Assembly: GCA_038210495.1 (NCBI GenBank)
Contig: JBBQWR010000011.1
Span: forward strand, 53,515-117,514
Source of the DNA: JBBQWR01 sp038210495
Lineage (GTDB): Bacteria; Planctomycetota; Planctomycetia; Pirellulales; DATAWG01
DNA length: 64,000 nt
Direction of reading: 5' to 3'
A program made the translations under genes and the position numbers. Shown here in pieces: positions 34,963-43,400 of this stretch. The notes under the pieces are model-generated. The model made no database searches. It was not told the origin of the DNA and worked only from the letters and a program-made list of their open reading frames with translations. Within the stretch, counting starts at the first letter, position 1. The number at the start of each line of letters is the position of its first letter.

Positions 34963-37900
34963 ATGACGGAACTTAATCGCTCCTCTAGGCCTAGCCATCG
35001 GCTGATTCGGCTTTCCGCCGTCATCGGGGTCGCCGTCGCGATTTTTTTCGCCGAGATGCCGCTTTCATCGCGCGCTCAGCAGGTTCCCAACGGCATTCAA
35101 ATGAAGATCGCCGGACAAGCGAACCCGGCCGGCGATGGCGATCAGGCAGCCACCGATGAAATGTTCAGCCACCCGGACGCCCGGCCGCTTGAGACAAAAT
35201 TGATCCAAGCTCGCAAGCTGCTCAAGGACAATCGGTACAGCGAAGCGTTTCCGCTGATCGAAGACGTCACCGAATCGCCGCAGGACTATTTCAGCCGCAA
35301 GGAAGAGGGCCAATCGATCCGGCGCGGGCTGAAATCCAACGCGAAGCGATTGATCGGCGAGCAGAATCTCGAAGGGCTCAAGAGTTTCGAATCGATTTAC
35401 GGCGCCAAGGCTCAGCAACTCCTGTCCGACGCGCTCAGACGGGGCGACATGCCCGGGGTGGCCGAAGTCACGCGGCGCTATTTTCACACCCACGCCGGCT
35501 ACGAAGCGACGCTGCTGATGAGCCGGTATCAACTGGATCACAACGAACCGCTGGCCGCGGCGCTGGGGCTTCAGCGGCTGCGCGAAACGGCTGCCGGGGC
35601 AGCTTTTGAGCCGTCGCTCTCGGTGCTGCTCGCCGCATGCTGGGCGCGTAGCGGCATGCCGCAGCGGGCGACCGACGTGCTGGTGCAACTCAAATCCAAA
35701 TCTCCGGCGGCCGAACTGCGAATCGCCGGCAAGTCCCAGCGACTGTCGTTCGGCGGCGACGCGGCCGCACTCGTCTGGTTGACGACGAGCTTGGGCGAGC
35801 AACCGCCCGAACTAAACCCCGAGGCTCTGCACTGGGCCATGTATCGCGGCAATCCGGCTCGCAACGCGGTGAGCGCTGGCGGTCTGCCGCTGCTCAGCGA
35901 GCGCTGGGCGAATGTGCCGAGTTCGTCCATTGAGAGCCGGCCCGCCGATTCGTCGGCCACTCAGATCGACGCCATCAATCGCGGCGCGGTCAATCTGCCG
36001 GTGATGCAACCGCTCGCCGTCGGTAATACGATAATTATGCGTCGACCGAAAAAAGTGGTCGGCCTCGGTTTCGATACCGGCAAGATGCTTTTTGTTGATC
36101 CGCCGGGCAGCGATCAATCGGATGGCGGCGGCACGACTCAGACGCGCCCGCAGCCAGGCGCCATGATGAATGGCGGGTTCGACGGCAATCTCGTTATGGA
36201 CAACCCGGCCGACAACGCTACTTACGGCACGCTCTCGAGCGACGGCAAATTTGTGTTCGCGGTCGAAGAAGGACCCGATGGCGCCCAGCCGATCGACCCT
36301 CAGCGGCAGCGATTCATCGTGCGGGGTCCCGGCGGTCGAATGCCGCTCGACAATCCCACGAATGAATTGGCGGCTTATGAAATTCCCAATGCCAGCGGTG
36401 GAAGCGAGGGGAAGATCAAGTGGCGAATCGGCGGGGCGAACGCGGATTTCGAGCCGCAACTTGCCGGCGCTTTTTTCCTCGGCGCCCCTCTGCCGCTTGC
36501 GAACCGGCTTTATGTCTTAGCCGAGATCCAAGGCGAAATCCGGTTGGTCGTCATCGATCCCAAGAACGGCAAACTCGATTGGGCCCAGCAACTGGCCGAC
36601 GTCAAGAATTCCAATGAATTCAACGGCGCCGTGCGGCGAATGTCCGGCGCGAGTCCGTCCTATGCCGATGGGGTGCTCATTTGCCCCACCTCGGCCGGCG
36701 CGGTCGTGGCAGTCGATCTGGCCGATCGCTCGCTGCTCTGGGGAGTCGAGTATCGCAAGGGGCCGCAGCCCCAGGCCCAGATGATTCAACAGCGAGTCCG
36801 CTTTGGCAATATGGTCAATACGATCTCCGTCCGCGGCGATCGTTGGATCGATTCGACGGCGACTTTGGCCGATGGTTGTGTCCTGCTTACGCCTATCGAT
36901 ACCGAGCAACTGCTTTGCTATAGCCTGATCGACGGCAAGCAGCTTTGGCAGTTGGATCGCGCCGGCGAATATCTCTACGTCGGCGGCGTTCAGGACGGCA
37001 AGGTGGTGCTCGTCGGCAAACGGCAGGTTCAAGCAATCAAGATAGCCGATGGCAAGCCGGCCTGGGAGCATCCTCTCATGCTCGCGGCCGGCACGACTCC
37101 CAGTGGTCGCGGCTTTCTCAGCGGCAAGCATTATTACTTGCCGATGTCCAGCGCCGAGGTCGCGCAGATCGACATTTCATCCGGCCAGATCGTCGCCAAG
37201 GCTCGATCCCGGGCCGGCATCGTTCCGGGCAATTTGATCTGCTTCAAGGACGACATCATTTCGCAAGGCAATGGCCCCAACGGCGAATCGGTGATGTATG
37301 CGTTCCATCAACTGGCGCCGCTCCGCCGGAGTATCGCCGAGCGGCTGGCCGCCAATCGAGATGTGACCGAGGCCCTAGCCGATCAAGGCGAGATCGAGCT
37401 CGACGAGGGAAAAATACCCGCCGCCATTGCCGATTTGCGAAAATCGTATGCGTCCGTCAAATCCGATAAAGATCGCGCCCGGCCGAGGATGCTGCTCGTC
37501 GAGGCTCTGCTAACGGATCTCGGATCGAATTTCGTCGCTGCCCGGGGCACCGTGAGCGAAATCGAGAAGCTGCTGCTGCTGGAGCGCGAACGGCTGCAAT
37601 TCCTGCGAGTTCTTGCCGAAGGATTCCGCAAGTCCGGAGATCGGCCCGAGGCATTCCGCACTTACCTAAAGCTGGTCGATTTCAAGACCAGCCAAAGCGA
37701 GCCGGAAAAAGTTAGACCCGAGCTTTCCGTTCGCCGCGATCGCTGGCTCGAGGCTCGGCTGGATGACCTGTACACGTTGGCAAATCCTGAAGAACGGGCG
37801 AAATTCGACGAAGAAATTCTCCATCGGCGGGATGCGGCCCTGGCTTTAGGCCAAAGCGATTCGGGAACCAAGAAAGACGACACGGCCGACAAGCTGCGGC

Positions 37901-40050
37901 ATTTCTTGGCCTTGTTCGGCTGGCACCCACTGGCCGACGAAGCGCGTCAGCAGCTTTTCGCCCAGTTGACCGAGGCCGATACGCTGCTTGAGCGCGAAAG
38001 CCTACTGCGGCAGCTCGTGCAGTCGAGCGAACCGGCCCGGCGGCGCGAAGCGGTCGCGCGGATGGCGCTGTTTCTCAAGGACTCGGGCCATGTCGACCAG
38101 CCCGAGGAGGCGGCCATTTATTATCAGCGGCTCCGCGAGCAATACGGCGACGAAATTTGCATGGCGGGCAAGACCGGCAAGCAGTTGGCCGATGCCCTGC
38201 CGGCCGATTCGCCGGTCGGTCAGGCGCTCGCGTCAGCGGTGGCCTATCCGCTGGGGCGCGTGCGGCGCGAGCCGGGTGGTCCGCGCCGGCAAGCCAATAT
38301 GCCGCCCCCCACGCCGCTCGATTGGCACGGCTCGCGGCCCGACGTGTTCTCCACCACCAACGTCACGTTCGACCAGCAACAGCAGACGATCGTCGGCCGC
38401 GACGGCATGGGGAAAGAAAAATTCCGCATTCCCTTGCACGAAGGCAATCAGAATCGGTTCGGCGGTTATCAGGCCTTCAACATGACCCAGAACTCGATCG
38501 CCGCCCAGGGGCATCTCCTGCTCTTGAATTTTGGCAATCAACTTCTAGCGATGGACGCTCTCCGGGCGCCCGGAACCGGCACGCGGGTTTTGTGGCAACA
38601 AGACATCACCGACACGTCGCCGGCGATGTTCAACAACAATACGACGCCGGTTCAAGCGACCATCGAACTGCCCGGCGGCCTCAAGCGAACGGTCGCCACC
38701 GCCGGCGCCAATGGGCAACCGGTCGATTCGCTGGCCCTGGTCACGGCAAAGTGCATCTGCATCCAGCGGGCTCGCGACTTGATCGCGCTGGAGCCACTCA
38801 CCGGCAAGCTGCTTTGGGTTCGGCACAACCTGCCGGCCAACGCGGAAATTTTCGGCGACGACGACGTCATTGTCGTCGTGCCTCTAGATGGCGCGGTCGT
38901 GACCGCGTCGACCACGGGTCAGGACGATGGCCAAGTGACGCTAGCCAGCGGCCGAGTCGTCGGACGGCCCGTGCGGAGAGTGTCGGTGGTTGCCAAACCG
39001 TCCGAAAAATCCGGTGGCAAGGACGAGCCAACCGCGATCGTGCTTCGCGCGACCGACGGCGAGCAATTGCTTGCCGCTCCGATCGCCCCCTCGAGCCGCC
39101 GCTGGGCCTACTGCGGGCGAAAGTATGTTTCGCTTCGCTGGACCGACGACAGTCACGCCAAGGTCGCCGTTAAGCTGCACGATTTATGGAAACAGAAGGA
39201 CCTCGACCTCGGCGAATTCGCTAACGGATTCCGCGCGACACTTGTCGGCGATGACGCCGTGGCGATGCTCGATCCGGGTGGAAAATTCGTGCTGGCCTCG
39301 CTCGCCGACGGCCGGAAGATCGTCGACGAGCAGCTTGAATCGGAACTCGATTCGGCCTCGAAGCTCGCCTCGATCGGCGCCGGTGAGAAAGGGCCGTCGG
39401 CGCTTCAAGAAATCATCGTTCAACATTCCAGCGATCAATACGTGCTGATCGCCAATCGGTCGTCCCGGTCTCGCTCCGTCGGGCCGACCGGCGCCGCCGC
39501 CGACGCGATGCAAAATATGGAGTTCGGCGTGCCCAAGGCGAATGGCCGTGTGTATGCCTTCAACGCCCGCTCGGGCAAACCCCAGTGGTCCGTTCCGGCC
39601 CAAGTGCATCGCTACTACGTTTTGTTGAATCAAGGGGTCGATTTGCCGGTGCTCGTCTTTTTGCGTCCGGGACTGCCGCGCGTCAACGCCGGCACGCCGG
39701 CCGAAATGCCCAAGGCCAGCGTACTCTGTCTCGATCGCCGAACCGGTCGGGCCGTGATGGAAGAAGAGCTGACGATGCCGCTCAACAATTTCAACAACCA
39801 GTTGCAATGCGAGCTCAGCGGCGATCGGGCCCACCGCACCGTTTCGCTCGCCATGCCGACTCAGACGCTGACCTTGCACTATACCGACGATCCGATTGCG
39901 CCCGAGCCGCCGTATCAAGCCGGCTTGACGGGCCGGCCATTCCGCTTGGGTTCCCCCTCCTCGAGCGACTATCTCAAGGCGACCGGTCGTGGGCCGGGCG
40001 CGGGGGCCATTCACGCTTTCGAGCCTGACGACGATGACGAAGTACAATGA
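34963..40050 (+). CDS. Large secreted PQQ-type beta-propeller protein with helical repeats
   Basis: The start is the ATG at 34963 (MTELNRSSRPSHRLIRLSAV) after GAGGATCTATTT; the longer frame from 34807 begins inside a repeat. The protein has 1695 residues with a signal peptide (cleavage near SRAQQ). A helical region near residues 60-270 resembles TPR. A first propeller of PQQ_2/BamB type follows (GKLDWAQQLADV, AVDLADRSLLWGVEY, IDGKQLWQLDRAGEYLYVGG). A helical stretch (about 800-1090) is followed by a second propeller (ALEPLTGKLLWVRHNL, AFNARSGKPQWSVPA). It probably works in the periplasm as a scaffold or sensor. Its stop overlaps an ATG of the next gene. Confidence 0.85.
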   Translation: MTELNRSSRPSHRLIRLSAVIGVAVAIFFAEMPLSSRAQQVPNGIQMKIAGQANPAGDGDQAATDEMFSHPDARPLETKLIQARKLLKDNRYSEAFPLIEDVTESPQDYFSRKEEGQSIRRGLKSNAKRLIGEQNLEGLKSFESIYGAKAQQLLSDALRRGDMPGVAEVTRRYFHTHAGYEATLLMSRYQLDHNEPLAAALGLQRLRETAAGAAFEPSLSVLLAACWARSGMPQRATDVLVQLKSKSPAAELRIAGKSQRLSFGGDAAALVWLTTSLGEQPPELNPEALHWAMYRGNPARNAVSAGGLPLLSERWANVPSSSIESRPADSSATQIDAINRGAVNLPVMQPLAVGNTIIMRRPKKVVGLGFDTGKMLFVDPPGSDQSDGGGTTQTRPQPGAMMNGGFDGNLVMDNPADNATYGTLSSDGKFVFAVEEGPDGAQPIDPQRQRFIVRGPGGRMPLDNPTNELAAYEIPNASGGSEGKIKWRIGGANADFEPQLAGAFFLGAPLPLANRLYVLAEIQGEIRLVVIDPKNGKLDWAQQLADVKNSNEFNGAVRRMSGASPSYADGVLICPTSAGAVVAVDLADRSLLWGVEYRKGPQPQAQMIQQRVRFGNMVNTISVRGDRWIDSTATLADGCVLLTPIDTEQLLCYSLIDGKQLWQLDRAGEYLYVGGVQDGKVVLVGKRQVQAIKIADGKPAWEHPLMLAAGTTPSGRGFLSGKHYYLPMSSAEVAQIDISSGQIVAKARSRAGIVPGNLICFKDDIISQGNGPNGESVMYAFHQLAPLRRSIAERLAANRDVTEALADQGEIELDEGKIPAAIADLRKSYASVKSDKDRARPRMLLVEALLTDLGSNFVAARGTVSEIEKLLLLERERLQFLRVLAEGFRKSGDRPEAFRTYLKLVDFKTSQSEPEKVRPELSVRRDRWLEARLDDLYTLANPEERAKFDEEILHRRDAALALGQSDSGTKKDDTADKLRHFLALFGWHPLADEARQQLFAQLTEADTLLERESLLRQLVQSSEPARRREAVARMALFLKDSGHVDQPEEAAIYYQRLREQYGDEICMAGKTGKQLADALPADSPVGQALASAVAYPLGRVRREPGGPRRQANMPPPTPLDWHGSRPDVFSTTNVTFDQQQQTIVGRDGMGKEKFRIPLHEGNQNRFGGYQAFNMTQNSIAAQGHLLLLNFGNQLLAMDALRAPGTGTRVLWQQDITDTSPAMFNNNTTPVQATIELPGGLKRTVATAGANGQPVDSLALVTAKCICIQRARDLIALEPLTGKLLWVRHNLPANAEIFGDDDVIVVVPLDGAVVTASTTGQDDGQVTLASGRVVGRPVRRVSVVAKPSEKSGGKDEPTAIVLRATDGEQLLAAPIAPSSRRWAYCGRKYVSLRWTDDSHAKVAVKLHDLWKQKDLDLGEFANGFRATLVGDDAVAMLDPGGKFVLASLADGRKIVDEQLESELDSASKLASIGAGEKGPSALQEIIVQHSSDQYVLIANRSSRSRSVGPTGAAADAMQNMEFGVPKANGRVYAFNARSGKPQWSVPAQVHRYYVLLNQGVDLPVLVFLRPGLPRVNAGTPAEMPKASVLCLDRRTGRAVMEEELTMPLNNFNNQLQCELSGDRAHRTVSLAMPTQTLTLHYTDDPIAPEPPYQAGLTGRPFRLGSPSSSDYLKATGRGPGAGAIHAFEPDDDDEVQ

Positions 40051-40109
40051 ACCGGAAGAGCCAGCAGCGAACTTGGCGAACACGGGGTTTCAGGGAAGGT
40101 AAAACCGAA

Positions 40110-41153
40110 ATGCGAATTATAAAATTAGGGCGATGGTTGACGCTGATCGAACTTGCGATCGTTGCGATCGTCGTCGGCTCGTCCGCCAAAATCCACGCTA
40201 AGGAGACCAAAGATCCTAAAGTTCAAAAGGTTATCTCCAAGGGGCTCGATTGGCTCGCGGCCCGGCAATCGGCCCGGGGCTATTGGGACGCCGCCGAGGG
40301 ACGCTATCCGACCTCGATGACGGCTCTGTCCGGCACGGCCCTGTTGCTCGAAGGCTCGACGACCACTCAAGGTAAATATCAGCGGAACATCCAGCGGGCC
40401 GTCGATTATCTCGTCACCCGCGCCCGATCGAATGGCCTGATCGGCGACCCGCAGGTCGATGATCGCTACACCTACGGCCACGGTTTTTCAATGCTGTTCC
40501 TCTCGCAAGTACTCGGCGAAGAGGAGGATGAGACTCGTCGCAAGGACCTCGTCCGCGTACTCACCAAGGCCGTTGAATTTTCCGGCAAGGCTCAGACCGA
40601 CGAGGGGGGGTGGGGCTACGTTAGCGCGAAGGACGGGAACAACTTCGACGAAGGCTCGACGACGATCACGCAGGTTCAAGGTCTCCGCGGCTGCCGCAAC
40701 GCCGGCATTCCGGTCCCCAAGGAGATCATCGACAAGGCGATCAAATACATCCACAAGTGTACGATGGACGACGGGGGCGTGCAGTATAGTTCCAAGGGAG
40801 GCGGCGGGCGGCCGGCCATCAGCGCCGCGGCGATCGCCTGCCTATTCAACGCCGGCGATTATGACGACAAGTACGTCCCCAAGATGCTCGCCTACGCGGA
40901 TAAAAACTTGGCCAATATTTCCAACCAAGGCTTCGGCCATTGGCACTACGCCCACTATTACTACTCGCAGGTCATGTATCGCGAAGGGGGCAAGAAGTGG
41001 GACGCCTATCGCGACAAGATCTATCCCCGCATCGTCAGCGAAGCGTCCGAGGACCATTGGACCCAAGGCTATGTCGGCGGCGTGTACACCACGGCGACCA
41101 ACCTCACGATTTTGCAACTGGAAAACAACACGCTGCCTATATATCAGAGGTAA
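40110..41153 (+). CDS. Secreted squalene-cyclase/prenyltransferase-fold repeat protein
   Basis: An alternative ATG at 40047 overlaps the previous stop (ATGA). The ATG at 40110 has AGGGAAGG before it and gives a clean signal peptide (MRIIKLGRWLTLIELAIVAI, cleavage near IHA), so it is preferred; the mature length is about 320 residues. The body contains repeated alpha/alpha-toroid units with QW-like patterns: GLDWLAARQSARGYWDAAEG, then KAQTDEGGWGYVSAKDGNNF and CTMDDGGVQYSSKGGGGRP, and a final region GFGHWHYAHYYYSQVMYREG. This is the prenyltransferase/squalene-oxidase repeat fold found in secreted planctomycete proteins, usually without the cyclase catalytic DxDD. The role is unknown. It precedes moxR. 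Confidence 0.8.
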   Translation: MRIIKLGRWLTLIELAIVAIVVGSSAKIHAKETKDPKVQKVISKGLDWLAARQSARGYWDAAEGRYPTSMTALSGTALLLEGSTTTQGKYQRNIQRAVDYLVTRARSNGLIGDPQVDDRYTYGHGFSMLFLSQVLGEEEDETRRKDLVRVLTKAVEFSGKAQTDEGGWGYVSAKDGNNFDEGSTTITQVQGLRGCRNAGIPVPKEIIDKAIKYIHKCTMDDGGVQYSSKGGGGRPAISAAAIACLFNAGDYDDKYVPKMLAYADKNLANISNQGFGHWHYAHYYYSQVMYREGGKKWDAYRDKIYPRIVSEASEDHWTQGYVGGVYTTATNLTILQLENNTLPIYQR

Positions 41154-41180
41154 GCGACTGCAAAGCCGCGTTAGCTAATT

Positions 41181-41215
41181 CCGGGGGTTTTGCCCCGCCG
41201 CGGCTTCACCCCCGG
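41181..41215. repeat. Dispersed repeat, CCGGGG...CCCCCGG type
   Basis: CCGGGGGTTTTGCCCCGCCG then CGGCTTCACCCCCGG lies in the 146-base gap before moxR. It resembles the CCGGGGCTTCGGCGAAGCG family, with divergence. Confidence 0.4.
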
Positions 41216-41299
41216 CTACTCATGTAACGCCGCTACCGCGGCTTAGCAATTCCTCTCGCCAACACACTCCACTCCTCAATCGTTCCCAGGAATCCATCG

Positions 41300-42364
41300 A
41301 TGTCCGAAATGCCGCTTGCCACGAGTGTCAACGACGACGCCGCGGCCGTTCGTAAATTGCACGAAGCACGCGAAAAAATCCTCCACCAGCTTTCGCAGGT
41401 CATCGTCGGCCAGAACCAGGTCATCGAAGAGCTGTTGATCTGCCTGTTCAGCCGAGGGCACTGCCTATTGGAAGGCGTCCCCGGCTTGGCCAAGACCCTG
41501 ATGATCAGCACGCTCGCCCGCTCGCTGAATCTATCGTTCAGCCGCGTGCAGTTCACGCCCGACCTCATGCCGGCCGACATCACCGGCACGGAAATCATCG
41601 AGGAGAACAAGAGCACCGGCAGCCGCGAGTTCCGGTTCCTCGAAGGCCCGCTGTTCTCCCACGTGATTCTCGCCGACGAAATCAACCGCACGCCGCCCAA
41701 GACGCAGGCGGCCTTGCTCGAAGCGATGCAAGAGCGGCAAGTCACTGTCGGCCGCGTGCGGCATCCGCTGTCCGATCCGTTCTTTGTGCTCGCCACGCAG
41801 AACCCGATCGAGCAAGAAGGAACCTATCCGCTGCCCGAGGCGCAGCAAGACCGGTTCATGTTCAAGGTGTTCGTCCGCTACCCGAATTTTGGCGAGGAGT
41901 TCGAAATCGCTCGGCGGACCACCACGACGCTGGTCGATCAGGTCTCGCCGGTCCTCTCGGCCGAGGAGATTCTCGGTCTCCAGCGAATCGTCCGGGCCGT
42001 CCCGGTCACCGATCACATCATCCGCTACGCCCTGTCGCTCGTGCGGCAGACCCGTGTCGGCGAGGCGGGTATCCCCGATTTTGTCGGCGATCAGGTGAGT
42101 TGGGGCGCCGGTCCCCGGGCCGTGCAGTTCATGATCCTCGGCGCCAAGGCCAGGGCCCTGCTCTACGGGCGGACCCACGTCTCGACCGACGACATTCAAG
42201 CGCTGGTCAAGCCCGTGCTTAGGCATCGGCTGGTGATGAACTTCGCCGCCGAAAGCGAAGGCATCACCCAAGACGACGTCGTCGAACGGCTGATTCAAAT
42301 CACTCCCACCAAGGAAAACGAGCTCACGAGCGATGCGCGATTCCAAAAGATTTTTGCATCCTGA
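41300..42364 (+). CDS. MoxR-family AAA+ ATPase
   Basis: MoxR ATPases act as chaperones in maturation of VWA-domain and envelope complexes. The 354 residues show Walker A GVPGLAKTLMIS (about residues 59-70), Walker B HVILADEINRTPPKTQAALL, a sensor segment FVLATQNPIEQEGTYPLPEA and an arginine-finger region further on, plus the C-terminal helical lid. This is the normal MoxR architecture and length. The end overlaps the DUF58 gene by 32 bases. The neighbours, DUF58 and two VWA proteins, are the standard MoxR partners. It is the first strongly conserved gene of the long envelope cluster. Confidence 0.95.
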   Translation: MSEMPLATSVNDDAAAVRKLHEAREKILHQLSQVIVGQNQVIEELLICLFSRGHCLLEGVPGLAKTLMISTLARSLNLSFSRVQFTPDLMPADITGTEIIEENKSTGSREFRFLEGPLFSHVILADEINRTPPKTQAALLEAMQERQVTVGRVRHPLSDPFFVLATQNPIEQEGTYPLPEAQQDRFMFKVFVRYPNFGEEFEIARRTTTTLVDQVSPVLSAEEILGLQRIVRAVPVTDHIIRYALSLVRQTRVGEAGIPDFVGDQVSWGAGPRAVQFMILGAKARALLYGRTHVSTDDIQALVKPVLRHRLVMNFAAESEGITQDDVVERLIQITPTKENELTSDARFQKIFAS

Positions 42365-43235
42365 AGCGATCAAGCGCATTACGCGGCTCGATCTGCGGGC
42401 TCGCCATATCGTCGAAGGCTACCTGTCGGGAATGCACCGTAGTCCGTATTTCGGGCAATCGGTCGAGTTCCGCCAGCATCGCGAGTACACGACCGGCGAC
42501 GACCTGCGCCACGTCGACTGGAAGGTCTGGGCGAAGCAGGATCGCTATTACGTCAAGCAGTTCGAGGAAGACACTAACATGCGGGTCACGCTGTTGGTCG
42601 ACGTCTCCAACAGCATGGCCTACGGCGTCGGCCCGCTGACCAAGTTCGAATACGCGGCGACGATCGCCGCGAGCCTCGCGTACCTATTGCTGCGGCAGCA
42701 GGACGCCGTCGGCTGTACGGCCTTCGCCGACACGGTGCGGGCCGTCGTGCCGCTGAAGACGAAGCAAAATCACCTGAACTCGATCGTCCAGTCGCTCTCG
42801 GCCACCGACCCGCGCGAGAAGACCGATCTACTGGCCATCTTCCGCAGTGTCGCCGAAAGCGCCCCGCGGCGAGGCATGATCGTGCTGATCTCGGACTTAT
42901 TGGCCGATCGAGCGGGGCTCGTGAAAGGGCTAAAACTACTGCGGCAGCGCGGCCACGACGTGCTCGTGTTCCACGTGATGGACGACGACGAGCTGGATTT
43001 TCCGTTCTCGGGTCCGACGCGGTTCGAAGGGCTGGAGATTCCCGATCATCTGGTGTGCAATCCACGGGCGCTCCGGGCCGGCTACCTTGAGGCGCTTCAA
43101 GGTTTCCTGGACGAAGTTCGCCGGACTTGCACGACCAACAGTTGCGATTATGCCCTGATACGAACCAGCGCGCCGATGGACGCCGTGCTGGCGCATTATC
43201 TGAGTAACCGCATGCGGGCTCACGTGAAGATGTAA
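42333..43235 (+). CDS. DUF58 (BatB-like VWA-fold) protein
   Basis: The protein has 300 residues. DUF58 proteins accompany MoxR and are thought to recruit it to membrane VWA proteins. The family signature GQSVEFRQHREYTTGDDLRH followed by VDWKVWAKQDRYYVKQFEED is present. The DUF58 VWA-like part follows with a MIDAS-type D-x-S-x-S at D90/S92/S94 (LLVDVSNSMAYG). No transmembrane helix is evident. It starts inside the last 32 bases of moxR, so the two are coupled. A long perfect palindrome and short AT-rich repeats separate it from the next gene. Confidence 0.93.
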   Translation: MRDSKRFLHPEAIKRITRLDLRARHIVEGYLSGMHRSPYFGQSVEFRQHREYTTGDDLRHVDWKVWAKQDRYYVKQFEEDTNMRVTLLVDVSNSMAYGVGPLTKFEYAATIAASLAYLLLRQQDAVGCTAFADTVRAVVPLKTKQNHLNSIVQSLSATDPREKTDLLAIFRSVAESAPRRGMIVLISDLLADRAGLVKGLKLLRQRGHDVLVFHVMDDDELDFPFSGPTRFEGLEIPDHLVCNPRALRAGYLEALQGFLDEVRRTCTTNSCDYALIRTSAPMDAVLAHYLSNRMRAHVKM

Positions 43236-43250
43236 CATTTTCGGTAGTAT

Positions 43251-43306
43251 TAGCCGCGCACGCTTGCGACGCGCGTTCAAAAGCGCGTCGCAAGCGAACG
43301 CGGCTA
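43251..43306. terminator. Long perfect palindrome, member of GCGTTCGC repeat family
   Basis: TAGCCGCG-CA-CGCTTGCGACGCGC is followed by GTTCAAAA and the inverse GCGCGTCGCAAGCG-AA-CGCGGCTA, giving a very stable 24-pair hairpin with two small mismatched spots, followed by AAAA. It lies within the presumed operon, 15 bases after DUF58. It could attenuate downstream transcription or be a processed repeat. Other family members are single arms of it. Confidence 0.6.
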
Positions 43307-43314
43307 AAAATATA

Positions 43315-43390
43315 CAAAACGATTTCGTCATTCGTCATTTGAGCATTCGTCATTGATTAGACATTTGTCATTAGAAATTAGACATTAAAT
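43315..43390. repeat. AT-rich CATTCGTCATT repeats
   Basis: The segment has several CGTCATT and GACATT units (TTCGTCATTCGTCATTTGAG and on) before the next gene. It is plainly different from the GC-rich neighbours. A leader or insertion scar is possible. Confidence 0.45.
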
Positions 43391-43400
43391 AGATCCCCGC

